From positions 1,401,001 to 1,465,000 of the forward strand of contig JAUIRK010000916.1 of assembly GCA_030549495.1 (NCBI GenBank): DNA of 64,000 nucleotides. Reading direction: 5' to 3'. Source of the DNA: Nectonema munidae. Its lineage: Eukaryota; Nematomorpha; Nectonematoida; Nectonematidae. Below, in pieces: positions 47,432-59,862 of this stretch (position 1 is its first letter; the number at the start of each line of letters is the position of its first letter). The translations under genes were made by a program, and so were the position numbers. The notes beneath the pieces are model-generated. The model saw only the letters and a list, made by a program, of their open reading frames with translations. It did not search any database and was not told the origin of the DNA.

Positions 47432-50316
47432 TTATTTAAACGTCTTAAGTGTCAAATTTTCAGTGTCCAAGTTTGATAAGTGATCATTCCAATATTTTGT
47501 GGATCTATATTTCAAAGTATTGTTAGAGCTAGGTAATCTGAGATACTCTATTGTAAACTTATACGGGTATCTAAGATTATAATAAGTTTTATCATTTTTA
47601 AAAACAATCCAATTATCAAAAATAGAGGGTAGAAGATTTCTAACAAGTTTGAAAAGAAAAATTGATAACTGAAGCTGATAGATCTCATCGATTCTTAACA
47701 ATTTATACTTTTCACATAAGGTAGTAAGATCTTTGCTTTTACAACTAAAAACTTTTTTTAAAGCTTTGTTTTGTATACATATCAATTTTTTAATGCCTGA
47801 GTATGCCCAATTAACAGCGCTGTAATAGCAGTGAGGTAAAAAAAGAGCTTTATAAAGCAGTAATTTTATATTAACAGAAAACTCGTTTTTATATTTATTC
47901 AATATACCCACAATCGAGTTTAGTTTTGAGCTAACTACATCAATGTGATTTCTCCACGTCAAATTTTCATTAATAAATAAACCTAGTAAATTGAAGCTTG
48001 AAACACGCTTAATTTCGCCTTTAATAGACATATCATTTTTTTTGTTAGAAAAAATTATGTACTTTGTTTTTTCCCTATTAATTTTTAAATCATTTGAATT
48101 TAGCCAGGAGCACACCTGATGTAACACATCATCTACAATGTTATCATCTTTAGAAGAAAGCGAAAAAGATGTAAGAATAGTAATATCGTCTGCAAAAAAC
48201 AATATTTTATAATTTTTGTTGACATTATGAAAATCATTAACAAAAAGAGAGAAGAGAATAGGTCCCAAGATTGATCCCTGGGGAACCCCTCTGAAGCATT
48301 TAACTAATTCAGATTCACAATCATTTATTATTACCTTTTGAAATCGATTAGTTAGATACGAACTTAAGAAGGCTGTCGCTTCTTTGGAAAATCCTAAATA
48401 AGAAAGCTTCGTTATGAGAATGCTATGAGAGACGCTGTCAAAAGCTTTTGACAGATCTATAAACAAGCCTAAAGTTTGTTGCTTATTTTCTAGAAATGAT
48501 GTAACTTCATTTACAAAAAAAGTATGCAAGTAAGTTGTAGAATACTGAGATCTAAAACCAAACTGGTACTTATAGAGAAGATTGTATTTATCTATATAAC
48601 TGATTATTTGACTAAACAGTATCTTTTCAAATATTTTTGAAAGAGTACTTATAATACTGATTGGGCGATAATTTTCTATTTTTTTTCGATTGCCTTTTTT
48701 AAAAACGGGTAGGATTTTGGAATATTTGAAGATAGTAGGAAATATATTAAATTCAAGGCAGGAATTAAAAGTAATCAATAAATATTTTTTTTATATAATC
48801 AAAGATCAGTATAAGTTTATCTATAGATATTCCATATACATCATGAGATCCTTTCGATTTAATTTTCAATATTGCAAAAACAAGGTCATCATAGGTAATT
48901 CTTTCAAAATGAAACAGAGATGAGTGTTTCACTAAATAATTCTGAAACGGAGATGAAAAACTATCATTTGGTTTTTCAGATGATGAAAAAAAATCTGAAA
49001 ACTTATTAACAATTACTTGTGTATCAGGTTATGAAACTATCATTGTCAGCGATATTTATTTGACGATTAGCCTTTTCCTTTATCATTGAATTAACAATTT
49101 TCCAAACATTTTTTTGTCCTTGGAATTATTGAAGATAATAGCGTAATAATTCTCTTTTAATTTTTTTATCATATACTTTACTTTGTTCCTTAAAAACAAA
49201 AAATTGCTTCTTATATGCAGATCTGTACTTTTAGATTTCATTTTAGTGTATAACTTATCACGAGTTTTAATTAAATTTAAAACTTCAAAGGTCATCCATT
49301 TGTTTTTTCTTTCTTTATACTTGTTTTTATATTTAGAGTTTAGTACTACTGAATTATTCCTTATGAATTCGCTTATTTTGTTATTCATTAGTGAGGCTAG
49401 GATTTCAGGTGAATCATAATAAGCTCTCAAATAATTGTTCCAATTAAAATTACTGACTTCATTTATGAATGATTCACTAAGAAATATTTTTTTTTTACTA
49501 TAAAGTTTATCAGCTTTTGTATCTTCGACTGATATTAATAGTGGGTAATGGTCTGAGATTGAAGTAGAGAAAACGTATGCGTTGTATGAAGATACCTTAA
49601 AAGGGATAAAGATATTATCAATAAGACTTTGTGATATAGGTCTAGTCGGTTGGGTTATTGAAGGATGAAAACAATTAGAAATGAGTAAATTGAAAAAGTC
49701 CTTTGTTTTTGAATCATAATCAATTTTCATCAGATCCACATTAAAATCTCCTATTATAAAACTGCTATTTTTATCTACCGTGGATATAAATTGAGAAAAT
49801 TCTTCGATAAAAGACTCTACCCTTGTAGTGATAGACGGGGGACGGTATATGTTATAGAAGTACAAATTAATATTCTTTGACTTAATTTTTAATGACAAAC
49901 CCTCCAAAAAAAATATAATCCTTTGATTTACATATTGTCATGTTATATTTTTTATGAAGTAAAAAAGCCAGACCTGAGTGACTAGTTAATTTTGCTGAGC
50001 TACTAAAGAAATTATAATTTAAAAATGAAACTTCAAAAAATGAATCATCAAGCCAAGTTTCTTGAAGAGCAATCATATCAATTTCATCAGGAATGTCGTT
50101 GTTGATACGATTAACTAAAAACTCAATTTCATGTATCTTAGATTTAAAGGATTGACAATTAATGCTCATGATTATGAATCCTTGAGGTATAGAATTTATG
50201 TTTTCATAATTTATATAAGAAGATGAACATCTATGTAGATCGGATATACATCTATAGGAGGTAGTAAATGTAATGTCTTTATATTTGTTGGAGGCGCTTT
50301 TATCAATTTTCATCAT
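47432..50316 (-). pseudogene. LINE D ORF2: endonuclease and reverse transcriptase, broken
   Basis: Endonuclease: IALQETWLDDS (catalytic E), NIYRPPSIT, FIIGDFNVDLMKID (D and N) and ISDHYPLL. RT: NYRPISIISTLSKIFEK, GLFIDLSKAFDSVSH, RGVPQGSILGPI and LFFADDITIL with the DD intact. Frame changes occur near 49905 (T8), 49105 (A7) and 48790 (A8), and a TAA interrupts the linker near 49028. The C-terminal part is related to the fragment at 52203. Domain order and motifs match LINE C. Confidence 0.83.
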
Positions 50317-51307
50317 ACGGTTCAAACTTAATAATATTTATTTCTTTTATAATAAGTGGACATGATTTACTGAAAGCACAGTGATTAAAATTGGTATATC
50401 CTTTATTTATACAGTTTATACACTTATATTCATCAGGTGATGTTTTCTTAATACAAGCGTTACTTTCATGACCCTTCGAACAGAAGCTACACTTAGGATT
50501 ATCTACGGTCCTACATTTTGATTTGGTATGGCCGACCTTACAGCAAGATGAACACTGCTTTATAGAATAAAAATCAGTCAAACTAAATATACGAAAACCT
50601 AAAAATAGATTATCTCCAAGTCCTGATAATATGTTTCGAATTTTATCATCAACAGCGAAAACCATGAATTTGAAGTTAGAATTATAATATTGTTTTTCAA
50701 ATAAAAAATCAAACTTTCCCCCATCATCAATTCCTTCCTTCAATTTTATATTTTTATTCATTAATGCATCAACAACAAAATCATTAGAGAGATTAGAGTC
50801 AACACCTTTTATTATAATTTTTTTTTGAGGACTTCCTGGTTTGAAGACTTTGTAACCAGAGTTTTGGCCTATTTTATTTATTGCAAGGTTACAATTTACT
50901 TTATCCGGAAAGTTTAGTTTAAAAATTTTCCCTCTTCTGGTTATCTTTGAGATTTGAACTTTATCAAACAAACCATTTGTCTTTTTTTCCAAACTACTAA
51001 TAGATCGGATGGAATCATTCTCTGATTTTAAAAATAGGGTATTTCTATTGTTAATTAATGGTTGAGAAAGAGCATTAGCATATGTATTATTTATTTTATT
51101 CTCAGTTTTAGTTATATTATCTATTTTAGATTCAATTATATTAAGTTTTTCAGCGATATAATTTTTCTCTTCTATTTTTTCAATCAGACTTTCTAATTCA
51201 GCTTTTATATCTTTTTTAGAAAGAGTTTCGACTTTACCTATTAAGTTTTTAATGTTATTTTTTAGGATACCAAAATTAACATCAAACTGCATTTTCAAAT
51301 ATACCAA
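50303..51307 (-). CDS. LINE D ORF1: gag-like zinc-knuckle protein, intact frame
   Basis: 334 codons without a stop; the start MVYLKMQFDVNFG may be at the second Met. An N-terminal coiled coil (KAELESLIEKIEEKNYIAEK) is followed by a basic central region and CSSCCKVGHTKSKC, CSFCSKGHESNAC and CINCINKGYTNFNHC knuckles. The C-terminus overlaps the ORF2 ATG by 14 nt. Same plan as LINE C ORF1 with little sequence identity outside the knuckles. Confidence 0.83.
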   Translation of the reverse strand: MVYLKMQFDVNFGILKNNIKNLIGKVETLSKKDIKAELESLIEKIEEKNYIAEKLNIIESKIDNITKTENKINNTYANALSQPLINNRNTLFLKSENDSIRSISSLEKKTNGLFDKVQISKITRRGKIFKLNFPDKVNCNLAINKIGQNSGYKVFKPGSPQKKIIIKGVDSNLSNDFVVDALMNKNIKLKEGIDDGGKFDFLFEKQYYNSNFKFMVFAVDDKIRNILSGLGDNLFLGFRIFSLTDFYSIKQCSSCCKVGHTKSKCRTVDNPKCSFCSKGHESNACIKKTSPDEYKCINCINKGYTNFNHCAFSKSCPLIIKEINIIKFEPYDEN

Positions 51308-51600
51308 TAAAAAGAAGATAATAATATATATGAATAAGAAATTATAAAAATTAAAGGATATAAATTAAATATATAAATAGCAAAAATGTGTTTTAAAATC
51401 AACTTAATATATAAAATTAAAGCTAATTAAATTTTTATGGGATTTATGAAGTTTTCCTAATTTCTTACAATATTCTTTTCCTAGCCGCCATTAATCATGT
51501 TATTGATAGAGTAAAACAAGTAAAAAAAATCGCATTATGTCGCTCGCATTATGCTTAAGATGGTTAATCACAGTTTTTGTGAATTTGTTTTTAGAGTTGG

Positions 51601-51672
51601 GAGCCTTGGGGATCGAACCCCTGACCTTCAACTGTTAAGTTGAGAGGTACACCCTAACAACCATTGAGGCTC
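51601..51672 (-). other. tRNA-like sequence, probably pseudogene or SINE head
   Basis: 72 nt on the minus strand, GAGCCTC at one end and AAGGCTC at the other, six pairable acceptor bases. It has a perfect B box GGTTCGATCCC and an A-box-like TGGTTGTTAGGG. The T and anticodon loops are each one base short, and no confident anticodon can be read. A functional tRNA is therefore unlikely. Confidence 0.45.
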
Positions 51673-52202
51673 AGAGGAAACATATTAAAAATGTGGTAAA
51701 TTATTTTTTCTAGAATATATCAAGTGTGTAAAATGTTGAATTTAATTTGTTTAATTAAAAAAGTTCAAGTGATATTCAAATGAAAATCTTTGATATCCAT
51801 TTCATAAAATTAACAGTAAGAATTTAAACGTACTTTCATTTCACAAAATATTAAAGATAAATAAATTTTTATAAATAGAAAAAAGAAAAATCAATATATA
51901 ATAAAATTATTATCAGAAACATAGTATATCTAAAATAAAAGAAACCATGTGAAATAAAGATAAGCAATCAAATAAATTTTTACATAAGCATTACGCCTGA
52001 TAACTATAAATAAATATACTCCAAAATACACATCCATAAAGATATGAAAAAAGAGAAAACATAGATAGATCCTACAATCAAATATATTTTTCATCGTATA
52101 TTTAAGTTATAAATTATTAATAGAATCAATATCTGATATATATAAGATATGCATCACTATTATATACATACAAATAAATATATGCAAATATAGACAAAAT
52201 CA
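51673..52202. other. AT-rich spacer
   Basis: Long runs of AAATA type; nothing recognised. Possibly flank of the LINE fragment that follows. Confidence 0.4.
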
Positions 52203-52978
52203 ATGTTTTTTAGTAAGAAAAAGAATCGTATGGGTCCCTCATTAGGTTTTGAAAATGTAACGAAATTCAACTATTTAGGCTATATTATCAACTGTGATTT
52301 AAATTGGAATGATCATGTTATATATATTGCTAATAAATTGAATGTTATTAATGGAATACTCTACAAGCATAAGTGTAAATTTGAAAATGAGATAAAATTA
52401 AAGATTATAAGGCGTTGTTTCTTTCTCATCTTTATTATAGTGTTGAAAACTGGGATTGTTGAAATGTTTCACTTTTAGAGAAGATTCGAAAAAAGGCTAT
52501 GAGACTTGTTTTTGACTTGCCTTTGTTAAGCCATACCAGCAATATTTTTCATCATCATTCATTACTTAAACTGAAGGATATTTATAAGCTAAAAGTGTCA
52601 ATTTTTTTTATATAATTACATTCATGGTGATTTACCTTCCGCTTTTGATGGTTGGCTGAAGTTTAACTATGAGTATGAAAATTTCAACCTAAGATATGAA
52701 CGCAACTTGGTTTTACCTTTTTATAAACTTAAGTCATCCCAAACTGGTCTCAAATATAGGGTATGCAAATTTTGGAATGCCTTTTTAGTTTTCAATGATT
52801 GCAATACTTCTTTATTTTTGTTTAAAAAAAAATAAAAAGTTATTTGATTTCTCTTTATGAAGACACATGTCAACATGTTGATTGTTATGTATGCAAGAAA
52901 TCATCAAAATTGAATATTGAACACGGCTTAATTGTACATTTTCATCTTCGTCCAATTGATTTACCAACACACTGAAGA
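52203..52978 (+). pseudogene. 5'-truncated LINE fragment (RT C-terminal part)
   Basis: It starts within the RT thumb: KFNYLGYIINCDLNWNDHVI and NGILYKHKCKFENEIKL, matching the corresponding region of LINE D. Later frames give RLVFDLPLLSH and, at 52855-52900, EDTCQHVDCYVCKKSS, a terminal Cys motif like that of LINE C. Plus strand, opposite to LINEs C and D; 5' truncation is usual for LINE insertions. Confidence 0.7.
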
Positions 52979-53416
52979 ACTTTTTTGGTGTTGCGTTATA
53001 ATTTTTTATTTCTGTTCTCTGAGGTGCATCATCACAGCGGCTATTGCCTTTTGATCATCTCCAAACAAATATATGAATATTTTTATTTTCGTCTGTTTAT
53101 TTATTGTTTTTCTACTAAATATTACTGTTCTTTCAATTTAGTGTATGCAGAATATAGAAGAAATAACTATCAACAGGTATTATGCATAATGCATTGATGC
53201 TGTTAGGGATTATAAAAGCAAAATATAGTTTTTTTATTACAAAATATTGAAACTTAAATTATATATATGTTCGGGTATAAGCAGTGTATCTCCGACACAA
53301 CAAGTGAAAAACATATATAGAAACAAGAGTGATGAAAATGATGAAATCATGATATATTAAAATATGACGGACTCTGGAAAAGTTGAAATGGTGGATAAGT
53401 ATGGACGCGAGCTTAC
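52979..53416. other. Spacer, intron-like
   Basis: No frame with recognisable features; it lies downstream of the exon Y donor on the minus strand. Confidence 0.35.
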
Positions 53417-53828
53417 CTGAATTATCACGATTAGCCAGAAAATATATGTCTGGAAAGAGTCCTTTATATTCTACAGTAGCAAAATATAATAAGTTTTCGT
53501 GATCAATAAACTTGGAAAAATAGGAAATTCTTCGCATATAACGTGGATCATTTTTTAATCTGGAATAATACCTAACAACAATAATTTTCGCTTCACTTTT
53601 TCTGTCATTCCTAAGGTCAATAAAAGTACATAAACGATCATCATAGAACCATTACGCACCCAGGCCCCGCAATAATCACAAAATACTCGCATTGAAGGAT
53701 CAATACGAATTTTGAAGCAAACATTTTCTTTAAGTCCTTTAGGTATCTGTTCATGAACCAATGTATCAGGATTTAATATGAAGGTAAACCATTCATTTTT
53801 CGAAATAAAATTACTTACTTTCATGCAT
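53417..53828 (-). CDS. Unrecognised exon-like region Y, one frameshift
   Basis: On the minus strand an open frame reads NEWFTFILNPDTLVHEQIPK, then FCDYCGAWVRNG. After a one-base shift near 53648 it continues FYDDRLCTFIDLRNDRKSEA, then YYSRLKNDPRYMRRISYFSK and FLANRDNSG, ending at a consensus donor CAG|GTAAGC. The amino-acid mix is that of a real globular protein, and no TE motif is evident. The family was not recognised. The 5' side meets the boundary of duplication copy 2 at 53829, so this may be an exon of a host gene cut by the rearrangement, or a decayed one. An alternative acceptor is TTCATGAACAG near 53748. Confidence 0.4.
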
Positions 53829-54718
53829 CTGTTTTGATTGCATCAGTGTTGAAATTACATATGTTCAAAAAATAGAACTCAGATTACATGTTCAAAAATA
53901 TTTAAATTAATCATGAAATTAAAATAGATCACCTTGAAATTAAAAGATTTGAATTTCTAGTTAAAATAATTAAACGACGACCAATAACTTTAATTAAAAT
54001 CAAATACTAAATTCTAAAGAACTCAATACCGAATCTAAAATATATAAAATCCAGATCTTTTCTTATCCCATCTATCCAAAAAATTGAACACAAACCACAA
54101 ATTTTGGATTGTGGAATTTTTATCAATTTAAATAGTAAAAACAAATATATCAGAAAGTCTCATTGGCGAAAAAAACTTGTTCACAGCCAAACGCATTATA
54201 AAGTTGGAATTGGTAATAAGGTTTACTCAAATCATAAGGAAAATAAAATCTTTCAATAAGTTTAAAAATTGGTAAAAAGGCCTTTGTCTCGTTCTGTACC
54301 CTAATGCTTTTGATAAGATCACTACTAGCATCCTACACACCGTCTTAAATAATGAGGAACAGTCTTTCATCATCATCATTCTTTAAAACTAAATGATATA
54401 ACTTTTCTTTAAACTAATAATAGCCTTTTGCTTTTTAATTTTGATTAGTGCACCCACTTTCTAATTTTTTTATCCACACGTACACCCTTTTTTCAAACGC
54501 ATCCTAATGAAATCTTTTCATTTTCCCATTTCTTCGCCTTTATTCTGTTTTGTGCTTGATGTTTGTGAGATTAGGGAAGACTGACATATTTTGAGCAAGG
54601 ATTTAAAATGGAAAAATATAAATAAAATTCGTCATTAAATTTTTTAATCATTATTTATTCGGAAAATATTCAAAGTGTAGCATTTTAATAATGATATGGA
54701 AGAAGAAGAAAAAAATCT

Positions 54719-54795
54719 TTAAACTTGAGCAGGTTCGGTTATATTCTGTATCTCACAAATTTCAATTTCGTTAATTTGACTAGATTCATTATCAT
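54719..54795 (-). CDS. PHAX-like terminal exon D (copy 2)
   Basis: Same acceptor and same peptide as 10035-10111, no damage seen. Because exons A and B lie at lower coordinates, a minus-strand transcript from them cannot include this copy; it is either an orphan or belongs to a second gene copy whose 5' part is outside the window. Confidence 0.4.
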
Positions 54796-54894
54796 CTGAA
54801 AATAAATTATATTAATATTACTTTATCAATACTTACAATTTCAATTAATTGATGGTTGGTCGAGAGTGAAATACGTCTGCCTATATGGGATTAA

Positions 54895-55024
54895 CCCTCT
54901 CCTGACCAGAAAAATCAGACGATATTTATTAAAAAGCAGAAGATTCATATACAAAACTAGTTGAAAAAGCAGACGAAGGTAAAATTATTTATGTCTCATA
55001 TCTGATACACTGGTCACGAAAGGG
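54895..55024 (+). mobile_element. TTAA MITE, member E2 (copy 2)
   Basis: Paralogue of 10211-10340, with TTAA on both sides (54891-54894 and 55025-55028). Confidence 0.8.
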
Positions 55025-55580
55025 TTAAGAAAAAGACAACATTGTTTTGTCAAATTATGAAAAAACATTCTGCATTTTTCGAACTGGAAAATGATTCCTC
55101 AAATGAGAATTCATACACATTGTTTTGAAACACAGTTCATGAAGCTAGTAATGATATTCTAGCGGTCCTATGTTTTGATTGAGGTAAATAAATACTTCAA
55201 AGTGGCATGATGAGTAAATGCCCGTCATCTTAAAATGTCTCCTCATCGTTTACGTATTAAGACTTCTCTTTTCCTGCAACAAATAATAATAAAAAAATTA
55301 ATATTAAAAAGTGTCTTTAATCCATTTCATCCAGGAGAAGCCGATGAGATTAATTACTTTGATATACAAATAGTAGGGTAAAATCAAGAAAGCGTCTGCA
55401 TCAGTTTGAACTGACGATGGTATCATATGGGTTAAATTAAATAAGGCCCATTTAACCAGAGAAAAATTACTAATTTATCCTCCGCAACTTTGTAAACTAT
55501 TGTATTAGCTTATCTCATTAAAAACAGTGTAATATAGATCAATCATAAAGAAGTAAAAAGGATGCGCTAAAAAATATTAC

Positions 55581-55737
55581 GCAGAACATGCGATGTCTTG
55601 GTTTCGGTGTTCTTATTTTTCGCTTCATGAAATTCAGGATTGTAGAAGAGCTTGCGACGCGTTTCTCGCGGAATACTGTTATCGGTTCGAATGCATGTAA
55701 AAAATGTGCCACCAAATGATCTTTTACGGGCATTGTC
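55581..55737 (-). CDS. PHAX-like RNA-binding exon C (copy 2)
   Basis: Encodes the same peptide as 10897-11053 over the R-K-R, G-G-T-F-F and S-I-P-R-E-T core, with the same acceptor CTCTTTTTCAG and candidate donor. Retention of the frame in both copies suggests a recent duplication rather than long selection. Confidence 0.45.
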
Positions 55738-56799
55738 CTGAAAAAGAGATACTCAAAATTATACCATATAATTTGAACGAACGAGTAAAAAATGGCAGGA
55801 ATATAACTCCATTTTAATTATAATTGGATTAAGTTTGTTTTTATTTAGTCTAAAAGGATTATAAAAATGTTACTTTTTTCAAAATCCTTTAACTAAAGAT
55901 TAAAATTTGTTCAAAAAATTAAAACCATAGTAAAAATAAAGTCTAACTTTTTAAATCAATTAAACAAGTACATCTTGAAGAATTTATTTTTTGTACATTA
56001 TTTTGTAGAGATTGAAAGCTGTTTGGATGGCATGTAAACTTCCTTTACGAGTTAATCTTTTATAAAATATGAAAGTTAAATTTTCAAGTTTTTTCAATAA
56101 ATTTACTTTAATAGTTTTTAATGATGTCTTTTTACTGATGAAGGGGTGAAAATAAACCCTAACTGAATTCAAACTCTTGTACAGAATCAATTTATGAGAT
56201 TTTAGATTTACTAAGTCCTTGTTTGATCACAACACTGCAACATATTAAGTTGATAATTTAGAAGTAATGTTTTTGCTAGCATATATTCATTATTTAAAGG
56301 GGTAAAGTAGAATATTTAGAAATAGCTTTGATTGTAAACAACATCATTATAAGATTTTGCTAACTTCATAATTCTACTGATAACGGTGATTCTTTTAAAA
56401 CAAGTCTCAATGAATGGAAAGATGTTTGTTTAGAATACATTGGAAGTCTTATATTAATTATGGAGAATGCAGAATTCAACATTACAAAAGGTTAATTTTC
56501 GTTGGCTTCCACGTTTTGTATTTGCCTACACGTTATCCATTTTTAAACTTTTTGGTTATTAGATATGGGTGCCCTAGTGAACAATAATTGAAAGAGCGGA
56601 TAATAGATAGGGCATTTAATAAAATTACAATATCTAACTTATCAGAATATGCTGTGTTATTTGAACTAGTGATAATCGTGATTGTGGAGATAAAATAGTT
56701 CCATCAAACAACAATCTTAGAACAGATGAGTTACTAGTTCTCAAATGCATTGACTTTTCAGATAAAAAGAACTAAATACTTCAAAAAAATTTCCACTAC

Positions 56800-56991
56800 C
56801 TTTTTAACACTTGTATAAGAATAAAAATCATGCTTTGCAATGATGCAACTGCGGTCTTTAGCAAAGTCTAAATAGTTAGTTTCAAAAGACAGCCCTCGTA
56901 TAACGCCTCGATATTTTATAACAGGTGTAAAATCTCGAGAAGAAAGAGCATATACAACTTTGGTATTTTTGAGAGCGCCTTCTCGGTATAC
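56800..56991 (-). CDS. Unrecognised host-like exon X (copy 2)
   Basis: 64 codons, open, same donor AAAAAG|GTAGTG. It differs from copy 1 at VVRGL to VIRGL and DFTKD to DFAKD. Both changes keep the frame. The TE end again abuts the acceptor (from 56998). Confidence 0.4.
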
Positions 56992-57491
56992 CTGTAGCAG
57001 GGGCGCACATTCAGGGGGCGACGCCCCCCCCCCCCAATGTGATTTAAACGGGGCGAAAGAGCCTCCCTTCCCCTTCCCCAATAATTTTCCATTTTCTGAA
57101 TTATATATTTTTTTTATAGTATTTATTAGTCTTGTTTGTCTTCTGAGTAGATTTTCGATATTATTTTTCTTGTTTTAAGGTTAAGTCTTAGAATGAATAT
57201 TAAAAATCTTTTTTTTTTATTAACGTCCACTTCTTTGTTATAGTAATGCATGTTTGATCAAAGGCAGTAATGTAGCCAGTCATTTGAATAAGAGGCCATG
57301 TATTTTTGAGCAAGACAAATTTTTTTATAGCACATGGCTAAGAACTCTATAATTTAAAGCTTAAAATCTTTATTCCTAACTGTAACCAAGCCCGTCGATA
57401 AGGGGGAGGGCAAAAGAGCTAGGCCCTCTGGAATTTATTTCGCACCTCTGAAACTCCTTTGAAATATATAAATGTAAACACTTCTGGTGTA

Positions 57492-59862
57492 AACTCACAC
57501 CCAGAAATTACAATCAAAGAGCTAAACAAACCATTGATTCCATGAAAAACAAATCTTCTAGCAGCCTTGACTTCATCTCCATTAAACACGTGAAGAAAGC
57601 CTACCACATACTACACCCTCATCTCCTCAACATATTTAACGCCTGCCTCAGACTAAGCTATTTCCCAAATATTTGGAAAATATGTAAACTAGTGCTAATC
57701 CCCAAATCAAATCGAAACCACAATTCAATTAAAAACTGGCGACCAATTTCTCTATTACCAACCTTAGGCAAAATCCTTGAAAAAACTCTACGAAAACGCA
57801 TGATCCACTACATCCTCAAAAATAACCTAATACACCCGAATCAATTCGCATATTTACCAAATAAAAGCACCGAATTGGCCCTATCTCGCCTAACCCTTTA
57901 CCTAGAAAAAAACACTAAATAACCAGAATATCGCAACAACCACATTTCTTGATATCGAAAATGCTTTCAACGCAGCATGGCACCCTGCAATCATCAAAAA
58001 TCTCATTGACAAAAAATACCCCACATACATAATCAAATTCATAAACAACTACCTTCAAAAGCGCATTCTCATCCTATTACATAACAACAATACATACATT
58101 CAGAAACTAACTCTATCCACTCCGCAAGGGGGTAGCCTATCAGATATCCTATGGCTAATCCTCATCAACCCCATTCTTAATTTTATCAACTCAAAATCCG
58201 ACTTTGCCCAATGCTACTCTGATGACATCTTATTCACCTTCTCAAATACACTACAACTAAACAACATCAATCGCACTGCTGATCTAATCACACAAATACA
58301 AACAATGGCCACCAACTACAAAGTCTCCTTCAACTCAAACAAACTAAAACTTATACACTTCACACGAAAAAGAATAACTCCACTACCACTGAAACTAAAC
58401 ACATCAACAGCACTCACTCCTGAATCACACATAAAATATCTAGGCGTCACATTTCAATCTAATCTAAAATTTACACTCTACCTCAAAAACCTATACACAA
58501 AACAATCACCAACCCTATTCTCTCTAAGAAAAGCTATCTCATATAAGTGGGGTCTTCATCCAAAAATCTCAAAGTAAATCTACAAATCTATCATACTTCC
58601 AGTCATGCAATATGGCTCACTTGCCTGGGGAAGCTCACTCAAATTCCAAAACTCACTAACCCACCTCAACAAAATACACCGCCTATGCTTACTCACAATA
58701 ACAAACGCATTTCACACTACTTCTACATCAAAACGTGAATTTCTTACACATAATCTACCCTTACACCTAAACCTTAAGAAAAACATAATTAAAAAATATC
58801 TTACTACCTTCCACTCTACACCAGCTCCACATAACTTCACGAACCTTTACTCAACTCACACCTCGCCTTCGCTCACCTTTTTCAATTCCCTTCTTGAACA
58901 ATATATGCCACAACTTACTCACTACCAGGTTTTACCACACTTACACCCATACTCCCTAGTTCACCCATCGAAATCGACCCCATACTCAACTCACATATGC
59001 CACCACAAATTCTTAGCACTCAACACCAACGCAACTCAAATGCGCACCACCAACTCTCAATTTTTACCAACGGTTCAAAATCACGCAACAAAGCAACCGC
59101 TGCTTGCGCTTTTTTAATCACAATACAAGCACTCCTTTCTTCATACAACAAATGCAGACAGACAATAACACCTCCGCATATGAAACTGAAGCCCTAGCAC
59201 TCCTAACATCATGCAACCATTGATAACCTAACCTTCTTTACATCCAAATTCAAGCACATAATATTTTTCACAGACTCACAAAACATAATAAAAGACCTAC
59301 AACTTAACAGAAAAATTCCCCTTTCAACACTAAACCTAGCCAAGAAATTAATCAACCTTAGCAACCATTTCTCAATTAAACTTTTCTGGTACCCCGCCCA
59401 TTCCTCCTCCTTTGAAAATTTTTTAGTAGATCTCTTATGTAAATCCACATCCATAACATCACAACATTTCTTAAGCCACGCCCTCCCTCTATCCACTTTT
59501 GAAACATCCATAAATATCTCAACTACAAACGAATGGCTTTACTCAAATAACATACCTACCCCCTTATCCCAATTTGCACTAAATAAAAACATTACTCTTC
59601 ATCGCAACATTATAAGATGGTTCACCTCACATTGCCCTTGTTACGCTTACTTCTACAACTTTAATTTGCACTCTAACCCTTTTTGCAGATTCGGCTGCCA
59701 TTATATCGAAACTCCAATTCACATTATCCTCTATTGCCCAATATTCTCATCAGAACGAACCAAACTCATTGAAAAAACACATTTATATTTTAAAGATCTT
59801 CCCTCCTCTCTACTAAAATTCTTATCATATCCCAAAATCATTCACCACATCTTTTTTCCTTA
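57492..59862 (+). pseudogene. LINE B ORF2 3' part (copy 2)
   Basis: It begins inside the RT, directly at the deletion junction. Motifs as in copy 1: IKNWRPISLLPTLGK, CYSDDILFTF (58215), HIKYLGVTFQSNLKF (58430) and CRFGCHYIETPIHIILYCP (59685-59740). Some frames are longer than in copy 1, so the two copies have decayed independently. Confidence 0.82.

Larger units (their letters stand above)
46856..51420 (-). mobile_element. LINE D: relative of LINE C, decayed
   Basis: Minus-strand order: ORF1 (51307-50303), ORF2 (50316-47432), 3' UTR and an AATAATAAAC(TTC)4 tail at 46864-46882, the same kind of tail as LINE C. ORF2 needs at least four frame changes, most at A/T homopolymers, and has an in-frame stop near 49028. 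It lies head to tail with LINE C. Confidence 0.8.

Noticed and set aside
51601-51672. Functional tRNA gene
   Set aside because: Loops are one base short and the acceptor pairing is imperfect.
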